64,000 bases of DNA from Botrimarina colliarenosi (GCF_007859955.1 NZ_SJPR01000001.1:696388-760387); one strand, 5' to 3'; positions 9,413 through 18,904 are shown, counted from the stretch's first letter. Notes: generated from the letters alone by a model not told the origin. Numbers and translations are program-made.

Positions 9413-11626
9413 ATGACCGACCTCGCCCGCCCCGTGACCACTTCTTCTTTCTCCAAGTCACTCGCGGCTGCCGCCGCTTCGTGGTTCCGGCGATGCGGAC
9501 ACCTCGGCGTCGTCGCCGCGATGCTCGTTGCGGTCGCCGCGCCCGCTTGGGCCCGGCCCAACGCGCCCTCTCGGACCGATCACACGATCGCGATCCTGGT
9601 CCGTCGACTGATGGAGCAGAAGCACATCTCGAAGCACCCGATCGACGACGAGATGTCGCAGCGGTGCCTCGAGGCGTTCCTCGACACGCTCGACCCGTTG
9701 AAGCTGTACTTCTACCAGTCGGACGTCAACGAGTTCGCTCAGCAGCGCAACCAGCTCGACGACCTGTTCCGCGACGGCAGCGTTGATTTCGCCCATCAGG
9801 TCTTTGCCCGGTTCCTCGCCCGCGTCGAAGAGCGCGCCGAGACAGCCCTCAAGTGGGTCGACGCGGACCACGACTTCACCGTCAAAGAGAGCATGGTGAC
9901 CGATCGGGACGCCGCCCAGTACGCCAAGGACGCCGCCGAGGCGGACGAGCGCTGGCGCAAGCGGGTCAAGTTCGACCTGATGCTCAAACTCGCCGAGGCG
10001 GAGCCCGAACTCATTGACGTTCCTGACGTCGGGACCCGGCGGATTGGTTGGAACGTTGGCGACCACATCAAGTTCCCGGAGGACGCCGGCCCCAAACTCA
10101 CCGAAGCCAAGGACCGTCTCCGCAAGCGTTACAGCAGCCTGCGGAAGCGTTGGAACCAGACATCGAGCGACGAGCTGCTTGAGCTCTACGTCACGGCGAT
10201 GACCAGCGGCTTCGATCCGCACTCCAGCTACATGTCGCCGGAGACGCTCGACAATTTCAACATCCAGATGCGGTTGGAGCTGGACGGCATCGGCGCGTCG
10301 CTCCGTAGCGAAGACGGCTACACCGAGGTCGCCGACGTCATCGCCGGCGGCGCCGCTGACCAGGAGGGCTCGCTCAAGAAGGGAGACGTCATCATCGGCG
10401 TCGGTCAGGACTCGGACGGGCCGATGGAAGACATCGTCGACATGAAGCTCAACGAAGTCGTCAAGCTGATCCGCGGCAAGCGGGGCCGTCTGGTCCGCCT
10501 GCAGGTCAAGCCGGTTGAGAACCCGAACAAGATCGTTGAGTACATCATCACGCGCGACCGCATCGAACTAAAGAACCAAGAGGCGCGCAGCGCGATTATC
10601 GAGACCGGCGAGAAGCCGACCGGACAGCCTTACCGGATTGGCGTGATCGACCTGCCGAGCTTCTACCTCGATATGGATGGCGCGCGTCAGGGCCTGCCCG
10701 ATTTTAAGAGCGCCACCCGCGACGTCCGCCGGCTGCTCGACGATTTCGAGCGCGAGCGCCAGGCCGGTCGCCCGATCGACGCGGTCGTCTTCGACCTCCG
10801 CTTCAACGGCGGCGGGTCGCTGACCGAAGCCGTGACGCTCACCGGCCTGTTCATCGATCAGGGCCCGGTCGTCCAGGTGAAGGGAACCGACGGCCGCACC
10901 GTTCCGTACGCCGACGAGGCCCCCGGCATGATGTGGGACGGCCCGCTGGTGGTCCTCACCAACCGCTTCAGCGCCTCGGCGAGCGAGATCTTCGCCGGCG
11001 CCATCCAAGATTACGGCCGCGGCCTGGTGGTTGGCGACGAGTCGACCCACGGCAAGGGCACCGTCCAGCAGCTCTTCGACCTGGGGGACCGCCTCATGGG
11101 ACGCTCCAACCTGGGCGCGCTGAAGATGACGATCCAGCAGTTCTACCGCCCCGGCGGCGACAGCACCCAGAACCGTGGCGTGCTCGCCGACGTGAAGATC
11201 CCGGCCCTCACGGACCACCTCAAGGGGATCACCGAGGCGGAGATGGACTACGCCCTCGCCTTCGACCGAGTCAATCCGCTCCGGCACGACTTCCACGGCA
11301 TGTCCGGCTCGGAAATCGCCACCCAGCTGCAGCGGATGTCGAACGACCGCGTCACCAGCTCGAAGGAGTTCAACGAGGACATCCGCCAGATCGATCGCTA
11401 CGAGACTCAGAAAGACCGCACCTCGGTGACGCTCAACCTGGAAGAGTTCCTCACCGAGCGCAAGCAGCTCGACACGGAGAAAGAGACCGAGGAGATCAGT
11501 GAAGAGCTGAGCGACTCCGACCGGCCGGTCTTCGACATCGAGGATCACTACAACAAGGAAGCGATCGCGATCACGGTCGATTACATCCGGATGCTGCTAG
11601 CGAGCAAGCTGGCCGTGGCTCGGTAG
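9413..11626 (+). CDS. Carboxy-terminal (tail-specific) processing protease, S41 family
   Basis: Prc-type periplasmic serine protease, 737 aa, that cleaves proteins from the C-terminus. ATG 9413 (MTDLARP) is preferred because it is followed by an export signal (HLGVVAAMLVAVAAPAWA); longer in-frame starts add unrelated residues. Order of parts: N-terminal helical Prc region (~45-270), PDZ domain near 285-365 (LDGIGASLRSEDGYTEV, LKKGDVIIGVGQD), S41 catalytic core with FSASASEIFAG (serine near residue 522) and HGKGTVQQ (lysine near 548), and a C-terminal DUF3340-like helical tail. This architecture matches E. coli Prc more than the shorter CtpA. A short gene follows 7 bp downstream. Confidence 0.93.
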   Translation: MTDLARPVTTSSFSKSLAAAAASWFRRCGHLGVVAAMLVAVAAPAWARPNAPSRTDHTIAILVRRLMEQKHISKHPIDDEMSQRCLEAFLDTLDPLKLYFYQSDVNEFAQQRNQLDDLFRDGSVDFAHQVFARFLARVEERAETALKWVDADHDFTVKESMVTDRDAAQYAKDAAEADERWRKRVKFDLMLKLAEAEPELIDVPDVGTRRIGWNVGDHIKFPEDAGPKLTEAKDRLRKRYSSLRKRWNQTSSDELLELYVTAMTSGFDPHSSYMSPETLDNFNIQMRLELDGIGASLRSEDGYTEVADVIAGGAADQEGSLKKGDVIIGVGQDSDGPMEDIVDMKLNEVVKLIRGKRGRLVRLQVKPVENPNKIVEYIITRDRIELKNQEARSAIIETGEKPTGQPYRIGVIDLPSFYLDMDGARQGLPDFKSATRDVRRLLDDFERERQAGRPIDAVVFDLRFNGGGSLTEAVTLTGLFIDQGPVVQVKGTDGRTVPYADEAPGMMWDGPLVVLTNRFSASASEIFAGAIQDYGRGLVVGDESTHGKGTVQQLFDLGDRLMGRSNLGALKMTIQQFYRPGGDSTQNRGVLADVKIPALTDHLKGITEAEMDYALAFDRVNPLRHDFHGMSGSEIATQLQRMSNDRVTSSKEFNEDIRQIDRYETQKDRTSVTLNLEEFLTERKQLDTEKETEEISEELSDSDRPVFDIEDHYNKEAIAITVDYIRMLLASKLAVAR

Positions 11627-11633
11627 GTTTTTC

Positions 11634-12068
11634 ATGCTGACCGCACCACGACGAGTCGACTTGCCTACGAAGCCGCTGCTACGCCTTAATTTCACGCTCC
11701 TCATAAGTGCGGCAACGCTTGCGGTCGTTGCCGTGTTGGTTGTTGCCTGGGCGAGAGAAGCGGCAATCCAGCATTCTTCAGTTACCGAGATCAAACGCCT
11801 TGGCGGTTCGGTCTATTACGATGATGGGCCATGGTTTCTTCCCGGCGGAGTAACCGTGGCATTGGGGGAGTGGCTAGGAGACGATTATGTCCGAGCAGTG
11901 GTTGTTGTATGTCCGGATGAGAATCGACTCGCAGATTCGATGCCCCAACTAAAGCGTCTGCGTCATTTGCGAATGGTGTATTTTTGGGCCATCACTTCAG
12001 GCGAGACAATTGATTTGATTAAAGCGTCGCTCCCTGGCGTTGAGCTCAGCGCGAAGATGATGCGGTGA
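11634..12068 (+). CDS. Small membrane-anchored hypothetical protein
   Basis: 144 aa from ATG 11634, only 7 bp after the protease stop. One N-terminal membrane segment (LLISAATLAVVAVLVVAW) is followed by a soluble domain of about 100 residues. The latter half (MPQLKRLRHLRMVYFWA, then SLPGVELSAKMMR) looks like one or two leucine-rich-repeat turns of the sort common in planctomycete proteins. Base composition is visibly less GC-rich than the neighbouring genes, which hints at later acquisition. Function unknown. Confidence 0.65.
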   Translation: MLTAPRRVDLPTKPLLRLNFTLLISAATLAVVAVLVVAWAREAAIQHSSVTEIKRLGGSVYYDDGPWFLPGGVTVALGEWLGDDYVRAVVVVCPDENRLADSMPQLKRLRHLRMVYFWAITSGETIDLIKASLPGVELSAKMMR

Positions 12069-12084
12069 CGGCAGGTGGCTGACC

Positions 12085-12906
12085 TTACGACAGCGGGATC
12101 CGCAGGCCGTCGTAGGCGAGGTCCATCCCCTCGGGTAGCGCGGCGCAGGTCGCCTCGTGTTCGAGGTCGTGGGCCATGTGCGTGAAATAGACCCGCTTGG
12201 CGCCGAGCTCCTCGGCGAGCGACACCGCTTCGGCGAGATTCAAATGCGTCGTGTGTCCCTTCTCTCGCAGGGCGTCGAGCACCAGCACGTCGAGCCCCTG
12301 GAGCCGCTCTTTGCTCTCGTCGGGCATCGCGTTGAGGTCGGTGCAGTAGGCGACGTTGCCGAAACGGAATCCGAGCGTGCTGAAATTAGGGCCGTGCTGC
12401 TGGCGGACCGCCGTGATCCGGGCGCCGAGCACGTCGATCTCGGGCCAGCCGCGGTCGGCGGGACCGATCCGCTCGAACCGCAGTTCGGGCACAGCGCCGC
12501 GGTGCAGGTTCGGGCGGCGCTCGAACGCGTAGTCGAACGACTTACGGATCCGCTGTTCGGTCCATTCCTCGCAATACAGCGGGACCGGACCGCCCAGGTA
12601 GAACTGCATCAGCCGCAGGTCGTCGAGCCCGAACAAGTGGTCGGCGTGCTCGTGCGTGTAGAGCACCGCGTGCACCAGGCCGATCCCCTCACGCAGCAAC
12701 TGCTGGCGCATGTCGGGCGCGGTGTCGATCAAGAGGTTGCCCTCGGGGAGCCCCAGGATGACGCTGCAGCGGGTCCGCTTGTTCTTCGGGTTGGTGCTTG
12801 TGCAGACGTGACACCCACAGCCGATTGAGGGCACACCGACGCTCGTGCCGGTGCCCAGGACCACCATTTGTCCGGTGATGTCAACGGTGGCGACTTCGAG
12901 TGACAC
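12085..12906 (-). CDS. MBL-fold metallohydrolase, PhnP-like
   Basis: 273 aa. The N-terminus VVLGTGTSVGVPSIGCGCHVC matches the PhnP branch of the metallo-beta-lactamase fold, including the cysteine-rich stretch that binds a structural zinc in PhnP. The metal-binding motif is THEHADHLFGLDDL; other ligand regions include YCTDLNAMP, LVLDALREKGHTTH and FTHMAHD. PhnP itself is a cyclic phosphodiesterase of the phosphonate pathway. No phn genes are nearby, so the substrate here is open; a general phosphodiesterase is likely. Cytoplasmic. Confidence 0.88.
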   Translation of the reverse strand: MSLEVATVDITGQMVVLGTGTSVGVPSIGCGCHVCTSTNPKNKRTRCSVILGLPEGNLLIDTAPDMRQQLLREGIGLVHAVLYTHEHADHLFGLDDLRLMQFYLGGPVPLYCEEWTEQRIRKSFDYAFERRPNLHRGAVPELRFERIGPADRGWPEIDVLGARITAVRQQHGPNFSTLGFRFGNVAYCTDLNAMPDESKERLQGLDVLVLDALREKGHTTHLNLAEAVSLAEELGAKRVYFTHMAHDLEHEATCAALPEGMDLAYDGLRIPLS

Positions 12907-13070
12907 GGCGGGTGTAGCAGAGGCGAGCGGCGAGGGGGAAGGGCTGCCAACGAGTCTGGTTCATCGTACCGCGAGCGTCCAGGTCGGCGTCTTTTTTCGC
13001 GGAGGGCTGTAACACTTCGTCAGTTCGCGCCATGTTCTGGTAGACCGACTTCGCCCTCGGCGCCCGACGC

Positions 13071-13667
13071 ATGCCCGATCCGACGCCAACCCGGCTAACG
13101 CCCCTCGGGGACGGTCTGCCCGACCCGCTCCCCAAACCGCTGGTGGTTCGAGCACGGTCCGATCGCGAGGCTTTCGGCGAGCTCTACGACCGCACGCACG
13201 GGGCGATCTACCGCTATTGCCGCCGGCGGATCGGCGAGCGGGCCGCCGCGGAGGACGCCTGCTCGGCGGTCTTCCTGGCGATCGCCGAGCAGATGCCGAG
13301 CTTCTCCGGAGACTCCGAGGTCGACTTCCGCCGCTGGGCTTTTGCGATTGCTCGCAAGCAGACGGCGTCGCTGCTACGCGGGACCGGCCGACGCGCCAGA
13401 CTGCTCGCCGCTGCTGCGGAGGGTGGCGTCGTTGGCGCCGCCCCCGCCGATGAGGCCGAGACGGAGGGCGATGCGTTGCGCGCTGCTCTGGCGCATCTCG
13501 GTGAGCGAGAGCAAACACTAATTGACCTCCGCTACACGGAGGGGATGACCCACCAAGAGATCGCCCGCGTCCTCGGCTTGCGGAGCGGGGCGGTCCGCAC
13601 GGCGATCAGCCGCGCGATCGCCAAGCTTCGGCAAGACCTAACGCCCTCCCACTCAGCGACACGATGA
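13071..13667 (+). CDS. ECF-type RNA polymerase sigma factor
   Basis: 198 aa, sigma-70 family. Region 2 spans about residues 28-100 (AFGELYDRTHGAIYRYCRRR; FRRWAFAIARKQ). Region 4 near 140-190 has the helix-turn-helix (YTEGMTHQEIARVLGLRSGAVRTAISRA written here in parts: TEGMTHQEIARVL and RSGAVRTAISRA). Region 3 is absent, as in ECF factors. The stop codon overlaps the start of the next gene (ATGA), so the two are translationally coupled and the partner is likely its regulator. Confidence 0.9.
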   Translation: MPDPTPTRLTPLGDGLPDPLPKPLVVRARSDREAFGELYDRTHGAIYRYCRRRIGERAAAEDACSAVFLAIAEQMPSFSGDSEVDFRRWAFAIARKQTASLLRGTGRRARLLAAAAEGGVVGAAPADEAETEGDALRAALAHLGEREQTLIDLRYTEGMTHQEIARVLGLRSGAVRTAISRAIAKLRQDLTPSHSATR

Positions 13668-14548
13668 CGGACATCGAACAATTGCTAAGCGGCGATGTCA
13701 ATGCCGCCGCCGGCCCCGAAAGCGCAGAGCAAGAGTCGCACCGACTCGCCGCGCGGGGGAGCATTCTGGCCCGATACAACACGCCGTCGGCTTGTGCGGC
13801 GACGGAGCGTCTCGATTCCAATTGGTCCCTATGGAGGTTTATCATGACGCACCCCGCGCTTGGTCTATCGGCGGCTTCGCTCGTTCTGTTGTGCGGCGTC
13901 GCGGCCATGTGGAGCGTTCTGGGCGGCCCCGCGACGCCCGCTTACGCGCAGCTGGTTGAGCCGCTGCTGGAGGCAAAGAGCGGAAGTTTCTCGCTCGTTG
14001 TGCTGAGTCGCGGTAAGGAGGTGGCACGCGGCAAAGGATACTTCCGTGGTCCGATGTCACGCATCGAGAAGCCTGGCGACGCGGGGTCGTTCACCATTTT
14101 CGACGGCGTGAACGGGAAAAGTCTCGACCTTTCCTCGACTGAAAAGACGGCGACTCTCGCCGACATCCCCTTCTTCGAAAGGGACAAGAAAGTGGCGCCC
14201 GAGCTGATGAAAAAGTACGGGGGAGGAATGCTCGGCGCTTTCCGGATGTACCTCGATCCGGCTTGCAACCTCAAAGCCTTCGGAGCGGGGTGCTCGCGCG
14301 ACGTCGTTGAAGAGTCGGCGCCGGGGGGCGGTAAGCGTCGCGGCGTGAGGCTATCCACCCCCGGAATGGTTCAGACCCTCTGGGCGGACCCGGAGACAGG
14401 CGAGCCGGACCGCGTCGAGATCGAGATCAAACGGATCGACGGCGTGAAGACGGTGCTCGCCGACTTCGATTTCAATGCCGAACCCGAAGAATCGCTCTTC
14501 GAGATGTCGCCGCCTGGTGGCTACACCCTCGACGACCGTACGGAGTAA
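13664..14548 (+). CDS. Membrane protein coupled to the sigma factor (candidate anti-sigma)
   Basis: 294 aa, start overlapping the sigma stop by 4 bp. The N-terminal ~60 residues are soluble (MTDIEQLLSGDVNAAAG...). One membrane segment follows (LGLSAASLVLLCGVAAMW), then a periplasmic domain (~85-290) that resembles LolA/RseB-like lipoprotein-binding sheets (SGSFSLVVLSRGKEVARG; VEIEIKRIDGVKTVLADF). The topology is what an anti-sigma factor with an outer sensor would have, but no zinc-binding anti-sigma motif is present. The role is inferred from coupling and topology only. Confidence 0.72.
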   Translation: MTDIEQLLSGDVNAAAGPESAEQESHRLAARGSILARYNTPSACAATERLDSNWSLWRFIMTHPALGLSAASLVLLCGVAAMWSVLGGPATPAYAQLVEPLLEAKSGSFSLVVLSRGKEVARGKGYFRGPMSRIEKPGDAGSFTIFDGVNGKSLDLSSTEKTATLADIPFFERDKKVAPELMKKYGGGMLGAFRMYLDPACNLKAFGAGCSRDVVEESAPGGGKRRGVRLSTPGMVQTLWADPETGEPDRVEIEIKRIDGVKTVLADFDFNAEPEESLFEMSPPGGYTLDDRTE

Positions 14549-14558
14549 AGTCGGTCGG

Positions 14559-14966
14559 TTAACGGGTCCGGACCCGTTCCGTCCGCAACGTTGACTGCGA
14601 GCTCAACGTCTTTCCCCGAGTGAAGCGGGGGACGACCCAGCCGTTCCGGTCGAGCGGGATGCTGACGGAGACCGTCACTTGCTGCGTATCGCGGGTGATC
14701 GTCGCCGGGTTGAAGTTGATCTGGGCGCCCCGGGCGCCGACGACGGTCAACAGGCGCTGCCCTTCGGCGCGGGCGTCGGCCGTGGTGGCGCCGGGGACGA
14801 TCGCGGCGCGGGCCGCCTCGTAAGCGGCGTTGTCGGCCGTGTGGCGTAAGACGTTCAGCCGGCTGAACTCGAACATCGCCATCAGCACCAGGAAGAAAAC
14901 CGGCGCGACGAGGGCGAACTCGACGGTCGTGGCGCCGCGGCGTGAGGCGGGGCGATGTCGAATCAT
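14559..14966 (-). CDS. TadE-like pilus-assembly pseudopilin family protein
   Basis: 135 aa from ATG 14966 (MIRHRPASRRGATTVEF). The pattern is classic TadE: a basic start, RRGATTVEFALVAPVFFLVLMAMFEFSR (given here as RGATTVEF plus the membrane segment after it), then a small extracytoplasmic beta domain ending RTERVRTR. The start lies 1 bp after the stop of the VWA/TadG gene, so it is the last gene of a minus-strand operon. TadE/F/G proteins are minor components of the Tad/Flp pilus or of related export machines; no tadA, cpaB or rcpA lies in the window. Confidence 0.85.
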   Translation of the reverse strand: MIRHRPASRRGATTVEFALVAPVFFLVLMAMFEFSRLNVLRHTADNAAYEAARAAIVPGATTADARAEGQRLLTVVGARGAQINFNPATITRDTQQVTVSVSIPLDRNGWVVPRFTRGKTLSSQSTLRTERVRTR

Positions 14967-14967
14967 G

Positions 14968-16113
14968 CTATTCGGTAACCAGGACAGGGAGCGTGCGGGC
15001 GATCTCACGAAACGCCTCCGCTAAGTCGGCGGCGGTGTCGGCGTGGAAGCTGCGGCCGCCGGTTGCGTTGGCGACGGCCCGCATCCGGTTGATATCGGCG
15101 TTGGGGCTGAACGTGACGGTGTGGACCGTGACGTCGGCGCGCGACGCCTCCGGGGCGACCGTCTCGGGGGTGACGCCCAGGTTGTGCCGGCCGTCGGTCA
15201 TCAGGACGATCGTCTTGACGGCGAAAGGCCTGGCGTTGCGTAGCGAGTCGATCCCCTCACGAAGACCCTCGCCAATCGCGGTGCTGCCGCCGATGCCGTT
15301 TTGGAGGAACGCGTCCATCGAGCCGGAGATCCGCGCGTAATCCGATGTGAGCGAGTTGTGCAGTTGAGCGGTCCGATAGTTGAGCCGGACGCGTCCGCAG
15401 TTTTGCCTGAAATTGCTGCTGTAGCTCGCCAACGCGACCCGTTCGTCAGGGATCGTGGTCTGCAATTCAGCGAGGAACGCGTCGACTGCTTGAGCAAGCG
15501 CAAAGAAGCGGGTGTTGGACGGCAGGGGGCCGCAGTTAATGCCATTGCCCGTGCCGCTGAAATTGATGTTGAGCCCCATCGATCCCGAGCGGTCGATCAC
15601 GAGGCAGATGTCACGGTCGAGCACCGTCGAGGTGGCTGACAGCACCGGTTGGAAGGTGCGTGTGCCGAGGACCGACCCAAAGAACAGGTTGACGCTGCCC
15701 GAGGCGGAGCCGGCGTCGCGGCGCCCTTGGACCCGGACCGCATTGCTGGGCGACCCGCCGGTTGCAAAGACGAAGCGGGCGTCGGAGTTGGCTTGTGTCG
15801 ATTGGCCGAACGACACGTCGTTGCGAGCCAGTTGCAGGGGGGTCCCCGCGACTCGATTGCGTGAGGCGGCGTCGATCGCGGCGGCGAGGGCGGCCGCCTC
15901 GCTCTGTCGGAACGAGAGCGTCTTGGCGCCGGCTCGCGAGGAAGAGTCGGTGGCGGTCCGTAGTTCGGTCCGCACCAGCTGCATCCAGGCCAGATCGATC
16001 GCGAACGCCGCCATGATGACGAAGACGGGCATCAAGACGGCGATCAGCACGAGGATGGCTCCCCGGCGGTCGCGACGGCGTATCAGCGGGCGGCGTTGCA
16101 CTGGCAGGCTCAT
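14968..16113 (-). CDS. TadG-like protein with von Willebrand factor A domain
   Basis: 381 aa. Residues ~15-60 are the TadG/TadE N-terminus (RRGAILVLIAVLMPVF, one membrane helix). Residues ~170-375 form a VWA domain with an intact MIDAS motif (DRSGSMG), a later threonine/serine site (GGSTAIGEG) and MTDGRH. The protein would be anchored in the membrane with the VWA domain outside, a layout seen in Tad minor pilins that may mediate adhesion (inference). It overlaps the upstream TadE start by 1 bp and is followed after 1 bp by another TadE gene. Confidence 0.88.
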   Translation of the reverse strand: MSLPVQRRPLIRRRDRRGAILVLIAVLMPVFVIMAAFAIDLAWMQLVRTELRTATDSSSRAGAKTLSFRQSEAAALAAAIDAASRNRVAGTPLQLARNDVSFGQSTQANSDARFVFATGGSPSNAVRVQGRRDAGSASGSVNLFFGSVLGTRTFQPVLSATSTVLDRDICLVIDRSGSMGLNINFSGTGNGINCGPLPSNTRFFALAQAVDAFLAELQTTIPDERVALASYSSNFRQNCGRVRLNYRTAQLHNSLTSDYARISGSMDAFLQNGIGGSTAIGEGLREGIDSLRNARPFAVKTIVLMTDGRHNLGVTPETVAPEASRADVTVHTVTFSPNADINRMRAVANATGGRSFHADTAADLAEAFREIARTLPVLVTE

Positions 16114-16514
16114 CAGATCTCTTTCATGAAGACGGCGGACGCACTAAGCTGCCGGCCGCCGAAAAAGCTGAGCGGCAGGATGCGGTTGGCGTCGGTTGGG
16201 GCCGAGACACGGATTTCGAAGTACTCGCCTTCGTCGATCGATTGGATGCCCCCGGGGAGCACCTGGATGGCGCCGTTCTGTATCCGTCGGTCGGTCAACA
16301 CGCCCTCGCCCGCCGTGCGGATATCGCTATCCGTGGCGTTGGGCAGTAGCGCGGTGTGGCCCGCCTCGTAGGCGGCGATCGATAGCGACTGCTTGAGGAA
16401 GATCATCGAGCAACTCTCGAGGGTCCCCAGCAGCAGGAGCATCAAGACCGGTAGGCAGATGGCGAACTCCGTCGCCGCGACGCCGCTGCGGTCGTTGGAT
16501 TGATTTCGAAACAC
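16113..16514 (-). CDS. TadE-like protein
   Basis: 133 aa. Starts MFRNQSNDRSGVAATEFAI; the ATEF motif followed by a strong helix (CLPVLMLLLLGTLE) is the TadE signature. A small periplasmic domain follows (FEIRVSAPTDANRILPL), ending SAVFMKEI. Stop and next start overlap (TCA/CAT sharing one base), so it is coupled to the VWA/TadG gene. Together with the third TadE gene this makes a TadE-TadG-TadE set without the secretion ATPase. Confidence 0.86.
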   Translation of the reverse strand: MFRNQSNDRSGVAATEFAICLPVLMLLLLGTLESCSMIFLKQSLSIAAYEAGHTALLPNATDSDIRTAGEGVLTDRRIQNGAIQVLPGGIQSIDEGEYFEIRVSAPTDANRILPLSFFGGRQLSASAVFMKEI

Positions 16515-16552
16515 GGCGGGGGACCTCGTCGCGACGTAGAGGGGAGCGGACT

Positions 16553-16990
16553 TCAGGACGGCTGGTCGTCTTCGGCAGACGCTTTGTCGGCGTAGAGCCG
16601 ATCAACCGCTTGGTTGAAGTTCTCGGCGAGGTCCTTCCAGAAGTCGCCTTCACGCAAGGTGATCCGCTCGGGCCTCTCGCCGGCGGCGAGCTGGCGCGTC
16701 GCGGCCCGGAGTCGCAGCATCGGGCCGGTGAAGCGGTTGCTGAGCCGGATCGCGTCGTGGATGAACACCGGCGCGAGGCAGAGCAGCACCAGCAGCACCG
16801 GGCCGTAGGTCCACCACGCCTCGGAGAGGTGGTCGCCGACCGGCATAAACGGTTGCGACATCCACTTCAGCCCAACGAGCAGCGAGCACGCCAGGACGGT
16901 GAACAGCAGCCAGTGGACCGAGAGGCGACGCGCCAACGCGCCTTGCACTTCGGGATCGATGTATTCGGCTTTCCTGCGTTGCTTCTTCAC
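16553..16990 (-). CDS. Two-helix membrane protein with HAMP-like segment
   Basis: 145 aa. Two membrane helices (VHWLLFTVLACSLLVGL and YGPVLLVLLCLAPVFIHDA) are followed by a HAMP-like linker (RLSNRFTGPMLRLRAATRQL, then GDFWKDLAENFNQAVDRL) and a short acidic tail. No kinase or methyl-accepting domain follows, so this is HAMP alone. It is the first gene of the TadE/TadG run, 38 bp upstream. Possibly a signal-relay or scaffold protein; the role is unknown. Confidence 0.72.
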   Translation of the reverse strand: MKKQRRKAEYIDPEVQGALARRLSVHWLLFTVLACSLLVGLKWMSQPFMPVGDHLSEAWWTYGPVLLVLLCLAPVFIHDAIRLSNRFTGPMLRLRAATRQLAAGERPERITLREGDFWKDLAENFNQAVDRLYADKASAEDDQPS

Positions 16991-17200
16991 GACAGAGCCT
17001 CACGCTCGCGGTGGAGTCGGCGCGGCGTGGAAAAAAACCGCAGCGCTGCCTGAAACCTAGCTCAGCCTTGGCTTCGCTACGGCAGGACGCAGCCGCCGGC
17101 TTCGAACTAGGGACGGTACGACCGATACAATCGGACCGCTTACACCCTGAGAGCCGTCGGCGCTGGCCGCGGGCGGCGCCGCGAACGATCCACGCCCGTC

Positions 17201-17824
17201 TCAACCGCCAGCGCTGATCGGCAGTTCGGCGAAGTTCTTCAACAACCGCAACCCGGCCGCCTGGCTCTTCTCGGGGTGGAACTGCGTGGCGTAGAGATTG
17301 TCGCGCCAGACGCTCGAGCAGAACGGCCCGCCGTAGTCGGTCTCGGTCGCGACGCACGCCGGGTCGTCGTTAACGACGTGGTACGAGTGCACAAAGTAGA
17401 AGTAGGCGCCGTCGTCGATCCCCGCGAAAATCGGCGGCCGGTGGGCAAAGCGGACTTGGTTCCAGCCCATGTGGGGCACCTTGAGCCCCGCGGGGACGTC
17501 GAACCGCACCACTTTGCCGGGGAGGATCCCCAGGCCACGGTGCTCGCCGTCCTCGTAGCTCCAGTCGTAGAGCATCTGTAGCCCAAGGCAGACACCCAAG
17601 AACGGCCGGCCCGAGGCGATGAAGTCCTTGAGCGGCCCCTCAAGCCCTTGCGCCCGCACCGCGGCGAGGGCGTCGGCCGAGGCGCCCACGCCCGGCAGGA
17701 TCACCCGCTCGGCCCGGGACAATTCGGCCGCGTCCGACGTGATCGTCGCGGCGTGCCCGACCTTCTCCAGCGCTTTCTGCACGCTGCGGAGGTTGCCGAG
17801 ACCGTAGTCGACGATAGCGATCAA
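17201..17824 (-). CDS. hisH: Imidazole glycerol phosphate synthase, glutamine amidotransferase subunit
   Basis: 207 aa. HisH releases ammonia from glutamine and channels it to HisF in histidine synthesis. The class I amidotransferase triad is visible: Cys79 in GVCLGLQML, and His183/Glu185 in QFHPEKS. The oxyanion strand PGVGA and the start [15 protein letters not shown] are typical. hisF and hisA are not in the window, so the histidine genes are scattered. Cytoplasmic. Confidence 0.96.
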   Translation of the reverse strand: MIAIVDYGLGNLRSVQKALEKVGHAATITSDAAELSRAERVILPGVGASADALAAVRAQGLEGPLKDFIASGRPFLGVCLGLQMLYDWSYEDGEHRGLGILPGKVVRFDVPAGLKVPHMGWNQVRFAHRPPIFAGIDDGAYFYFVHSYHVVNDDPACVATETDYGGPFCSSVWRDNLYATQFHPEKSQAAGLRLLKNFAELPISAGG

Positions 17825-17983
17825 GAGAGACCGGAGGCTAGAGACGCGAGGCCTGAGGACACGCCGGGGCGTTGCTTGTGCCGAACAGCCGAAGGACCGC
17901 TATTCTGGCCGGCGGTTCGCCTGTTTGCCAGACGGCCCCGCGTCAGCGAGCTGCCGTGCGATCGTAAGAAGCCGCCGAAGCGA

Positions 17984-18823
17984 CTACCGACGCCGCAGTG
18001 TCTCGGGATAAACGACCATTTCGAGCCGGCGGTTCTTCTGTCGGCCCGCTTCGGTGGCGTTGGAGACCAGCGGGTGGTTGGCGCCCTGGCCGACCGTGAA
18101 GAGCTGGGCCGCCGGGACGCCGGTGCGTCGCAGGGCGTCGTAGATGGCCGTCGCCTGGGCGACCGAGAGGTGCAGCGGCGTCGGGTACTGGGCCGACGCC
18201 ACCGGGGCGCCGTCGGTGTGCCCTTCGATGCCAATCATGTGGCCCGGGTAGGCCTCCATGAGTTGCGTCGCGACGCTGGCGGCGAGCCGCTCGCCGGTCG
18301 GCTGGAGCTGGGCCGAATCGGAGTAGAAAATCTGATCGGCGGGCAGGGCGACACGGATCACGTCGCCGTCCTGACGGATATCGACCCCCGTGAGCCCGCG
18401 GAGCTGGATCGGCTCGAGCAGGGAGCTGTTCGGGGCGAACCCAATCGTGCGGGTTTGCTGCGTCGAAGCGAGCAACTTCTCGGTGCGGTTGCGGAGGTCG
18501 GAGTTGTCCGACTGGGTCGAAGCGAGCTGGTCGGCCGTCGCCCGGAGCTGCTGCTGCGTCGCCGTGACTTGGTCGCCGAGCAACTGCACCTGTTGCCGGG
18601 ATTGGGCGAGCAGCGACTCGAGCTCTTGGTTGTCGCGGTCCATCTGCTCGGCCCGCCGCTGCAGGTCCTGCTCGCGCTGGGCGATCTGCTGCTGCTGGTC
18701 GTAGTTGAGCGTCACCGGCTGGGGCTGGCCGGTCGGGGTCCCGCTCGGTCGGAACACAACCCGACCGCACCCTGTTGAGAGCAACAGGCCAACGAGCAGG
18801 CAGTGGATCAAAAGGCGCGGCAT
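17984..18823 (-). CDS. OmpA-family lipoprotein
   Basis: 279 aa from ATG 18823 (MPRLLIHCLLVGLLLSTGC); the lipobox STGC gives an N-terminal lipid anchor. A glutamine-rich coiled coil covers ~45-130 (QQQQIAQREQDLQRRAEQM). The C-terminal OmpA domain (~165-275) contains GIEGHTDGAPV and ATEAGRQKNRRLEMVV, the peptidoglycan-binding signature. It probably tethers the outer membrane to the wall, like Pal, or is a MotB-like spacer. The longer in-frame start lies upstream of the signal and is rejected. Confidence 0.88.
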   Translation of the reverse strand: MPRLLIHCLLVGLLLSTGCGRVVFRPSGTPTGQPQPVTLNYDQQQQIAQREQDLQRRAEQMDRDNQELESLLAQSRQQVQLLGDQVTATQQQLRATADQLASTQSDNSDLRNRTEKLLASTQQTRTIGFAPNSSLLEPIQLRGLTGVDIRQDGDVIRVALPADQIFYSDSAQLQPTGERLAASVATQLMEAYPGHMIGIEGHTDGAPVASAQYPTPLHLSVAQATAIYDALRRTGVPAAQLFTVGQGANHPLVSNATEAGRQKNRRLEMVVYPETLRRR

Positions 18824-18904
18824 AACGCTCGGGGGGACCGGCGACGGGGAGCGAGCGGCGCGAAGACTAGCAACCGTCCGCCGGGGGGCCAAGAGCGGTG
18901 CGTT

